Shown here in pieces: positions 50,498 to 56,614 of a DNA stretch of 64,000 nt. The notes under the pieces were generated by a model, which was given only the letters and a program-made list of their open reading frames with translations, did no database searches and was not told where the DNA came from. This DNA is from CAVSUR01 sp963846005 (GTDB lineage: Bacteria > Actinomycetota > Actinomycetes > Streptosporangiales > Streptosporangiaceae): the NCBI GenBank assembly GCA_963846005.1, contig CAWJUH010000007.1, positions 682,001 to 746,000 on the forward strand. Reading direction: 5' to 3'. Each line of letters begins with the position of its first letter. Positions within the stretch are counted from its first letter, which is position 1. Position numbers and translations under genes: made by a program.

Positions 50498-50923
50498 ATG
50501 ACTGAGGCTGAAGATGCTGCGGGCGACCAGGTCACCGGGCGGGCCGCCGCGGCCCGGGGAATGGCGGTGCGCCGCGAGGTGCTCGGTGACGAGCACGTGG
50601 ACCGGGCCATCGCCGGCACGACCGGGTTCACCGCCCCGTTCCAGGACCTGATCAGCCGCTACGCCTGGGGCGAGGTCTGGTCGCGGCCCGGCCTGAGCCG
50701 CCCCGAGCGCAGCATGATCACCCTGGCGATGCTGGCCGCGCTCGGCCGCGACCACGAGCTGGCCCTGCATGTGCGGGCCGGGGTCCGTAACGGCCTGACC
50801 GAGGCGCAGATCAGCGAGGTCCTGCTCCAGGTCGCGGTGTACGCGGGGGTGCCCGCCGCGAACCGCGCGTTCGCCGTCGCCCAGGGCGTACTGGACCAGC
50901 TGGATGTGGCCCAGGACCGCTGA
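50498..50923 (+). CDS. pcaC: 4-carboxymuconolactone decarboxylase
   Basis: 141 residues, CMD family. The signature helix HELALHVRAGVRNGLTEAQI near 87 precedes EVLLQVAVYAGVPAANRAF, and the acidic/His residues are in place. It decarboxylates 4-carboxymuconolactone to 3-oxoadipate enol-lactone in the protocatechuate pathway. The ATG at 50498 follows GGGGTG. It heads the pca cluster here, divergent from the APH gene. Confidence 0.93.
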   Translation: MTEAEDAAGDQVTGRAAAARGMAVRREVLGDEHVDRAIAGTTGFTAPFQDLISRYAWGEVWSRPGLSRPERSMITLAMLAALGRDHELALHVRAGVRNGLTEAQISEVLLQVAVYAGVPAANRAFAVAQGVLDQLDVAQDR

Positions 50924-50987
50924 CCGCGCCCGGGGCAGGGCCGATATCGTGCGGTAAGACGGGCGGCGACGCGGACGGAGGATGCCG

Positions 50988-51856
50988 GTGGCCCAGATCG
51001 TGCCGCTGGCGGCGGCCATCGAGGCCGCCGTGCGCGACGGCGACGTCCTCGCCATGGAAGGCTTCACCCACCTGATCCCGCACGCAGCCGGGCACGAGGT
51101 GATCCGGCAGCGCCGCCGCGGGCTGACCCTGGTCCGGATGACCCCGGACGTGATCTACGACCAGCTGATCGGCGCGGGCTGCGCCGCCAGGCTGGTGTTC
51201 TCCTGGGGCGGCAACCCCGGCGTCGGCTCGCTGCACCGGTTCCGCGACGCAGTCGAGCACTCCTGGCCGGGCCCGCTGGAGCTGGAGGAGCACAGCCACG
51301 CCGGGATGGCCAACCGGTACGTGGCCGGGGCGTCGGGCCTGCCGTTCGCGGTGCTGCGCGGTTACCGCGGCACCGGGCTGGAACGCCACTCGGCCAGCAT
51401 TGCCGCCATCAACTGCCCGTTCACCGGCGAGACGCTGACCGCCGTGGCGGCGCTGACCCCCGACGTCACGATCATCCATGCCCAGCGGGCCGACCGGGCC
51501 GGCAACGTCCAGTACTGGGGCATCACCGGCGTGCAGAAGGAGGCCGTGCTGGCCGCCCGGCGCGCCGTGGTGACGGTGGAGGAGGTCGTGCCCGAGCTGG
51601 ACGACCGGCCCGGCGCGGTCGTGCTCCCGGCCTGGGCCGTCAGCTACGTGGCCCACGTGCCCGGCGGGGCGCACCCGTCCTACGCCCTCGGCTACTCGGT
51701 CCGCGACAACGAGTTCTACCGGGCCTGGGATGCGGTCAGCCGGGACCGGGACGTGTTCACCGGCTGGCTGGACCGGCATGTCTACCCCGCCAGTCCGTCC
51801 GCTGGCAGCCTGTCCGCTGGCAGCTCGTCCTCCGCCGGCCGGGAGCAGGCCGGTGA
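50988..51856 (+). CDS. pcaI: 3-oxoadipate CoA-transferase subunit A (stop displaced)
   Basis: Class I CoA-transferase alpha subunit, about 290 residues. It has LAMEGFTHLIPHAAGHEV, the GGNPGVGSLHRFRDAVEH glycine region, and VTIIHAQRADRAGNVQYWG. GGAGG (50977-50981) abuts the ATG at 50982 but lies six bases from GTG 50988, preferred. The frame runs past the expected TGA (51854-51856, a GTGA overlap with pcaJ) to 52415. One missing base in CTCCGCCGGCCGGG (51829-51842) would restore the stop. Confidence 0.85.
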
Positions 51857-52629
51857 CCGGATACGACTCCGGCGAGATCATGGCGGTCACCGCCGCGCGG
51901 GCGCTGCGCGACGGCATGACCTGCTTCGTCGGCATCGGCCTGCCGAGCGAGGCGGCGAACCTGGCCCGGGCCACGCACGCGCCGGGCCTGGTGCTGATCT
52001 ACGAATCGGGCACGATCGGCGCCAAGCCGGGCAGCCTGCCGCTGTCGATCGGCGACGGGATCCTGGCGGAGACGGCCGACGCTGTGGTGAGCGTGCCGGA
52101 GGTCTTCAACTACTGGCTGCAGCCCGGCCGGATCGACGTGGGGTTCCTCGGCGCCGCCCAGATCGACCGCTACGGCAACATCAACACCACGATCGCCGGC
52201 GGCGACTACGCGGCGCCGAAGGTGCGGCTGCCCGGCGCGGGCGGCGCGCCGGAGATCGCCGCGTCCTGCCGCGAGGTGATCATCATCGTCCGGCAGAGCC
52301 CGCGCACATTCGTCGGCGAGCTGGACTTCGTCACCTCGGTCGGCTTCGGCGACGGGCCCGGGGCCCGCGAGCGGCTCGGCCTCACCGGCGCCGGGCCGCG
52401 GAAGATCATCACTGATCTCGGCGTGCTCGAGCCCGATCCGCAGGATCTGGAGTTCACGCTGACCGGGGTCTATCCGGGTGTGCTTGTTGCGGATATCAAG
52501 GACAAAACCGGATGGGACCTGAAGATCTCGCCGCACCTGCAGCAGATCCCCGAACCCGGGGCGGGCGAGCTGCGCGCCCTGCGGGCGCTGCGCGCGGCCG
52601 CCCCGGAGAGCGAAGGAGGCCCGCCATGA
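51853..52629 (+). CDS. pcaJ: 3-oxoadipate CoA-transferase subunit B
   Basis: 258 residues, CoA-transferase beta subunit. It has the active-site region LIYESGTIGAKPGSLPLSIGD near 50 with the catalytic Glu, then VFNYWLQPGRIDVGFLGAAQ and DRYGNINTTIAGG. The start is GTG 51853 (VTGYDSGEIMAV). It makes 3-oxoadipyl-CoA together with PcaI. Its stop overlaps pcaH (ATGA). Confidence 0.93.
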   Translation: MTGYDSGEIMAVTAARALRDGMTCFVGIGLPSEAANLARATHAPGLVLIYESGTIGAKPGSLPLSIGDGILAETADAVVSVPEVFNYWLQPGRIDVGFLGAAQIDRYGNINTTIAGGDYAAPKVRLPGAGGAPEIAASCREVIIIVRQSPRTFVGELDFVTSVGFGDGPGARERLGLTGAGPRKIITDLGVLEPDPQDLEFTLTGVYPGVLVADIKDKTGWDLKISPHLQQIPEPGAGELRALRALRAAAPESEGGPP

Positions 52630-53360
52630 CCACCCCAGCGCAGGCCGGCCCGGGTCTGGCCGGCTATCAGCGGGCGGAAGGGGTGCACCCGCCGCTGGCC
52701 TCGCCGGGGTACCGGTCCACGCTGCTGCGCGCGCCGGAGCGCCCGGCGCTGCGGCTGGAGCACGGGCTGACCGAGGTGACCGGGCCGCTGCTCGGCGCCG
52801 AGCGGGTCACCGCGGCCGACGCCGACCTGACCCGGCGGCACGCCGGCGAGCCGCTCGGGGAGCGGATCATCGTCACCGGCCGGGTGCTGGACTCCGGCGG
52901 CCGGCCGGTCCCGCACACGCTGGTGGAGATCTGGCAGGCCAACGCCGCGGGCCGGTACGCGCACCCGGTGGACGACCACCCGGCGCCGCTGGACCCGAAT
53001 TTCGACGGCGGCGGCCGGTGCCTCACCGACTCCAGCGGCCGGTACCGGTTCGTCACCATCAAGCCGGGCGCCTACCCGTGGCCCAACCACCGCAACGCCT
53101 GGCGGCCGGCCCACATTCACTTCTCGCTGTTCGGCCAGGCGTTCACCCAGCGGCTGGTCACCCAGATGTATTTCGCTGGCGACCCGCTGTTCGCCCAGGA
53201 CCCGATCTTCAACTCGATCCCGGACCCGGCGGCCCGCCAGCGGCTGATCGCCCGCTTCGACCTGGACACCACCGAGCCGGACTGGGCGCTCGGCTACCAG
53301 TGGGACATCGTGCTGCGCGGCCCGGCCGGGACGGTGTTCGAGGACGGAGCGCACCGGTGA
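52626..53360 (+). CDS. pcaH: protocatechuate 3,4-dioxygenase beta subunit
   Basis: 244 residues, intradiol dioxygenase. LVEIWQANAAGRYAHPVDDH is near 107; GRYRFVTIKPGAYPW near 141 has the axial Tyr ligand and RPAHIHFSLFG near 160 the two His ligands of the ferric iron. YRSTLLRAPERPAL is the PcaH N-terminal signature. It cleaves protocatechuate to 3-carboxy-cis,cis-muconate. It overlaps pcaJ and pcaG. Confidence 0.96.
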   Translation: MTTPAQAGPGLAGYQRAEGVHPPLASPGYRSTLLRAPERPALRLEHGLTEVTGPLLGAERVTAADADLTRRHAGEPLGERIIVTGRVLDSGGRPVPHTLVEIWQANAAGRYAHPVDDHPAPLDPNFDGGGRCLTDSSGRYRFVTIKPGAYPWPNHRNAWRPAHIHFSLFGQAFTQRLVTQMYFAGDPLFAQDPIFNSIPDPAARQRLIARFDLDTTEPDWALGYQWDIVLRGPAGTVFEDGAHR

Positions 53361-53953
53361 GCGAGGCGGGGCCCGGGCCGCTCGGCCTGACGCCGTCGCA
53401 GACCGTCGGCCCCTACCTCACCCTGGGGCTGCCCTGGCCGGACGGGCCTGAGGTCGTCGGCCCCGGCGCCGACGGCGCGATCACGATCAGCGGGCAGGTG
53501 CTCGACGGCGCCGGCGAGCCGGTGCCCGACGCCCTGGTCGAGACCTGGCAGGCCGGCCCGGACGGCCGGTTCGCGCACCCGGCCGACCCGCGCGGGGCCG
53601 GCCCGGCGGACCACGGCTTCCGCGGCTTCGGCCGCTGCCCGACCGACGCCGGCGGCCGGTACCGGATCGTCACGCTGCGGCCCGGCCCGGTGCCGGCACC
53701 GGGCGGCGGGTTGCAGGCCCCGCACCTGGATGTGTCGGTGTTCGCGCGCGGGCTGCTGGACCGGGTCGTGACCCGCATCTACCTCGCCGACGAGGCGGAC
53801 GCCAACGCCGCCGACCCGGTGCTGGCCGGCATCACCGATCCGCAGCGCCGGGCCACTCTGGTCGCCGAGGCCGCGCCCGGCGGCGCTGCCGGGGAGTTCC
53901 GGTTCGACATCCGGCTGCAGGGCAGCCGCGAGACGGTCTTCTTCGATGTGTGA
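53357..53953 (+). CDS. pcaG: protocatechuate 3,4-dioxygenase alpha subunit
   Basis: 198 residues. It starts LGLTPSQTVGPYLTLGL, the PcaG signature. VLDGAGEPVPDALVETWQA near 49 and FGRCPTDAGGRYRIVTLRPGP near 90 belong to the intradiol fold; QAPHLDVSVFARGLLDRVVTRIY near 120 is the alpha-subunit version without iron ligands. GTG 53357 overlaps pcaH. pcaD follows after 12 bases, so the usual pcaB between them is absent. Confidence 0.95.
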   Translation: MSEAGPGPLGLTPSQTVGPYLTLGLPWPDGPEVVGPGADGAITISGQVLDGAGEPVPDALVETWQAGPDGRFAHPADPRGAGPADHGFRGFGRCPTDAGGRYRIVTLRPGPVPAPGGGLQAPHLDVSVFARGLLDRVVTRIYLADEADANAADPVLAGITDPQRRATLVAEAAPGGAAGEFRFDIRLQGSRETVFFDV

Positions 53954-53965
53954 GGCCTTCGATGG

Positions 53966-54841
53966 ATGAGTCCTCCGGTGCCTGACCCGGCCGGTCGCGG
54001 GCCGGCGGCCCGGACGGTCGCGCTGGCGGCGGCGCTCGACGACGGGCCGCCGGACGCGCCGGTCCTGGTGCTCGGCAACTCACTCGGCACCAGCAGCGCG
54101 CTGTGGGAGCCGCAGCTGGCCGCGTTCCGGTCCCGGTTCCGGGTGCTGCGCTACGAGCACCGCGGGCACGGTGCCCCGGCCGCCGCGGGCGGCATCGGCG
54201 TCTCACCCGCTCCGGCCGCGCCCGGCCCGGCTGTGCCCGGCCCGGCCGCTGGGTACCTGCTGGACGATGTCGGCGCGGACGTGCTGCGGCTGCTGGACTC
54301 GCTCGGCGTGCGCCGGGCCTGGTACTGCGGGCTGTCGCTCGGCGGCATGATCGGCATGTGGCTGGCCGCGCATGCGCCGGACCGGATCGCCGCGCTCGGC
54401 CTGTGCTGCACCTCGGCGTTCCTGCCGCCGGCGCAGTTGTGGACGGACCGGGCCGCGGCCGCCCGCCGCGGCGACCTGGCGGCGATCGCCGGCCAGGTGG
54501 TCGGCCGCTGGTTCACCCCCGCGTACGCGGCCCGAGAGCCGGGCGTTCCGGCCGCGTTCAAGGCCGCGCTGGCGGCCGTCGACCCGGAGGGCTACGCGGG
54601 CTGCTGCGAGGCCATTGCCGCGATGGACCTGCGCCCGGTGCTCGGGTCGGTCACCGCGCCGGCGCTGGTGCTGGCCGGCGCAGAGGACCCGGCCACCCCG
54701 CCCTGGCACGGCGCGGTGATCGCCGCGGGCATCCGCGGGTCGGCCCTGCGGGTGATCCGCGGCGCCGCGCACCTGGCCAACGTGTCCGCGCCGGGCGAGG
54801 TCACCGCGGCGCTGATGGGCCACCTGACCGCGGCCGGCTGA
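53966..54841 (+). CDS. pcaD: 3-oxoadipate enol-lactonase
   Basis: 291 residues, alpha/beta-hydrolase. It has VLGNSLGTSSALWEPQLAAF near 31, nucleophile elbow YCGLSLGGMIGMW near 119, catalytic Asp in LAGAEDPATPP and His in RGAAHLANVSAP. It hydrolyses 3-oxoadipate enol-lactone to 3-oxoadipate. An Ala/Pro/Gly-rich insert of about 20 residues lies near 75-95. It completes the local pca set. Confidence 0.92.
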   Translation: MSPPVPDPAGRGPAARTVALAAALDDGPPDAPVLVLGNSLGTSSALWEPQLAAFRSRFRVLRYEHRGHGAPAAAGGIGVSPAPAAPGPAVPGPAAGYLLDDVGADVLRLLDSLGVRRAWYCGLSLGGMIGMWLAAHAPDRIAALGLCCTSAFLPPAQLWTDRAAAARRGDLAAIAGQVVGRWFTPAYAAREPGVPAAFKAALAAVDPEGYAGCCEAIAAMDLRPVLGSVTAPALVLAGAEDPATPPWHGAVIAAGIRGSALRVIRGAAHLANVSAPGEVTAALMGHLTAAG

Positions 54842-54943
54842 GCTGCGGCCCGACGATCTGCCGCCCGTTCCCGGCCGGCCGGTCTGCCGGTCACGTTCCC
54901 GGCCGGCCTGCCCACCGGTCCGGCCGTCCGGCGGCCGCGGGGG

Positions 54944-56104
54944 TCAGCGCCGCGGCGTGACCAGCCCGTGCAGCAGGCCGTAGCTGACAGCCTGCTCGGC
55001 GGTGAGCACCCGCCCCGCCCGGGCGTCGGCCCGGATCTGGTCCACCTCGCGGCCGGTCACCTCGGCCAGCCGGGTGAGCAGCGTGTCGGTCATCGTCTCC
55101 AGCTGCTGCTCCTGCGCGGACAGTTCGGTCACCGTCCCGCCGAACTCGGCCCGCGGCTCGGCCAGCGCGAACAGCGCGCTGGGATAGCCGCGCCGCTCGG
55201 TGCAGCAGGCCAGCACGCCGAGCGCAGCCCCGCCGAGCTGGCCGCTGGCGAACCCGCGCAGCGGCACGCCGACCACGTCCAGCGTGTCCATGACGGTCAG
55301 CGCGGCGGGCAGCTCGCTGGCCAGGCTCTGCAGCTCCAGCCGGATCGGGTCGTCGCCCTCGGCGTCGAGGGTCAGCAGCTGGGCGCACAGCCGGGTGGCG
55401 GCCTCGCCGTCGAGCCGGCCGTGCGCGAGGACGATCCGCTGCGCCAGCAGCCGCTCCATGAGCTGCGGCGGCTCGGGCGGCGTCAGCCAGGTCTGGCCCG
55501 GTCCGCCCGGCGGATACGGCTCTGGCGGCTGCGGCCGGCCAGGTGGCTGCGGTGACCCGGGCGGCTGGGGCCAACCGGGCGGCTGGGGCCGGCCCGGGGG
55601 AACCGGCTGACCGGGCCGGGGCGGCCACCCCGGCGGTGACGGCCAGCGTGGCAGAGATGGCTGGCCGGGCGGTGATGGCTGGCCGGGCGGGGACGGCTGG
55701 CCCGGCGGTGATGGCTGGCCGGGCGGTGATGGCTGGCCGGGCGGGGACGGCTGGCCCGGCGGTGATGGCTGGCCGGGCGGGGACGGCTGGCCCGGCGGTG
55801 ATGGCTGGCCGGGCGGTGATGGCTGGCCGGGCGGGGACGGCGGGCCCGGCGGTGATGGCTGGCCGGGCGGTGATGGCTGGCCGGGCGGTGATGGCTGGCC
55901 GGGCGGTGATGGCTGGCCGGGCGGTGATGGCTGGCCGGGCGGTGATGGCTGGCCGGGCGGGGACGGCTGGCCCGGCGGTGACGGCTGGCCCGGCGGGGAC
56001 GGCTGGCCCGGGGGAGACGGCTGGCCCAGGGAGACTGGCCTACCCGGTGTGTCTGGCGCACCTGGCTCGGGCGGAAGGCCGGATCGGCCGGCGGTTGCGC
56101 TCAT
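54944..56104 (-). CDS. ClpP-like protein with collagen-like repeat domain; catalytic residues missing
   Basis: 386 residues. Residues about 25-190 are about 20 copies of SPPGQP plus degenerate PPG units. Residues about 195-386 have the ClpP crotonase-like fold: LLAQRIVLAHGRLDGEAATRLCAQLL, DDPIRLELQSLASELPAALTVMDTL, then SGQLGGAALGVLACCTERRGYPSALFALAEP. In ClpP the Ser sits in GxAxSM and the His in MIHQP; here the first reads GQLGG and the second FALAEP, so both catalytic residues appear lost. C-terminal VTGREVDQIRADARAGRVLTAEQAVSYGL is well kept. ATG 56104 overlaps the regulator stop (ATGA). Confidence 0.85.
   Translation of the reverse strand: MSATAGRSGLPPEPGAPDTPGRPVSLGQPSPPGQPSPPGQPSPPGQPSPPGQPSPPGQPSPPGQPSPPGQPSPPGQPSPPGQPSPPGPPSPPGQPSPPGQPSPPGQPSPPGQPSPPGQPSPPGQPSPPGQPSPPGQPSPPGQPSPPGQPSLPRWPSPPGWPPRPGQPVPPGRPQPPGWPQPPGSPQPPGRPQPPEPYPPGGPGQTWLTPPEPPQLMERLLAQRIVLAHGRLDGEAATRLCAQLLTLDAEGDDPIRLELQSLASELPAALTVMDTLDVVGVPLRGFASGQLGGAALGVLACCTERRGYPSALFALAEPRAEFGGTVTELSAQEQQLETMTDTLLTRLAEVTGREVDQIRADARAGRVLTAEQAVSYGLLHGLVTPRR
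55651..56030. repeat. 18-bp minisatellite
   Basis: About 20 tandem units of GGTGATGGCTGGCCGGGC and close variants (GGGGACGGCTGGCCCGGC), encoding SPPGQP on the minus strand. All lengths stay in frame. Near-identity between units implies recent expansion and probable length variation between strains. Confidence 0.9.
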
Positions 56105-56469
56105 GCGGGTCTCCCTCCGGACGGCGGGCGGCCGGGCGGCGGGTCGAGCCGCCAGGAGATCTGGCCGCCGATCGCGGCCGCGTACCGCTCCAGGGTGGAC
56201 GCGCGGACGTCCGCCTCGCCGGTCTCCAGCCGGGCGACGGCCGACTGGGAGGTGCCCATCCGGGCCGCCACCTCGGTCTGCGACAGCCCGGCGGCCTGGC
56301 GCTGCGCGGCCAGCTCGCCCACCAGCTGCCGGCGGTGCGCCGTCATCCGCCGCAGCGCCATTTCCCGGAACCCCGGCAGCACCGGCAGCCGGGGCTCGCC
56401 CGCCTCGGTGTCGCCGCCGGGCCCGGCCTGCCCGTCCACCGGACCCGCCCCGCCCGCACGCCTGTTCAT
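56101..56469 (-). CDS. XRE-family helix-turn-helix regulator
   Basis: 122 residues. The C-terminal HTH (about 52-112) reads LAAQRQAAGLSQTEVAARMGTSQSAVARLE with the typical TLERYAAAIGG tail, close to HigA-type antitoxins. The first about 40 residues are Gly/Pro-rich. The ATG at 56469 lies inside one of two inverted repeats (56468-56497), so autoregulation is likely; no ribosome binding site is seen, so translation may be leaderless. It is translationally coupled to the ClpP-like gene. Confidence 0.88.
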   Translation of the reverse strand: MNRRAGGAGPVDGQAGPGGDTEAGEPRLPVLPGFREMALRRMTAHRRQLVGELAAQRQAAGLSQTEVAARMGTSQSAVARLETGEADVRASTLERYAAAIGGQISWRLDPPPGRPPSGGRPA

Positions 56470-56497
56470 ATCGTCAACGATATCTCACATTAGATAT
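56468..56497. promoter_or_regulatory. overlapping inverted repeats at the XRE start codon
   Basis: ATATCG-TCAA-CGATAT (56468-56483) and ATATCT-CACATT-AGATAT (56480-56497) share an ATAT arm, giving three half-sites about 12 bp apart. This is a classic autoregulatory operator for an XRE/HigA-like protein. Confidence 0.65.
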
Positions 56498-56614
56498 GAC
56501 TCGATTAACGAGGAAGATTTGTGCCGTCGGCGTACACAAACTTTCCGCGCTCACGCAAAGTCCGCGCGGGGCGACTGGCCTCGCCGGCGAGGTCAGGGCG
56601 CCTGCGGCCGCCGG

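Noticed and set aside
54842..54943. Repeated CGTTCCCGGCCGGCC between pcaD and the ClpP-like gene as a regulatory element
   Set aside because: Such GGCCGG-rich repeats are common in this composition and no gene starts here.
55651..56030. CRISPR-like repeat array
   Set aside because: Units are directly adjacent with no spacers and are in frame with a protein; this is a coding minisatellite.
55543..56493. A 316-residue plus-strand ORF with repeated AVMAGR-type units
   Set aside because: It is the antisense reading of the SPPGQP repeats of the ClpP-like gene; there is no ribosome binding site and the codons follow the repeat, not protein-coding bias.
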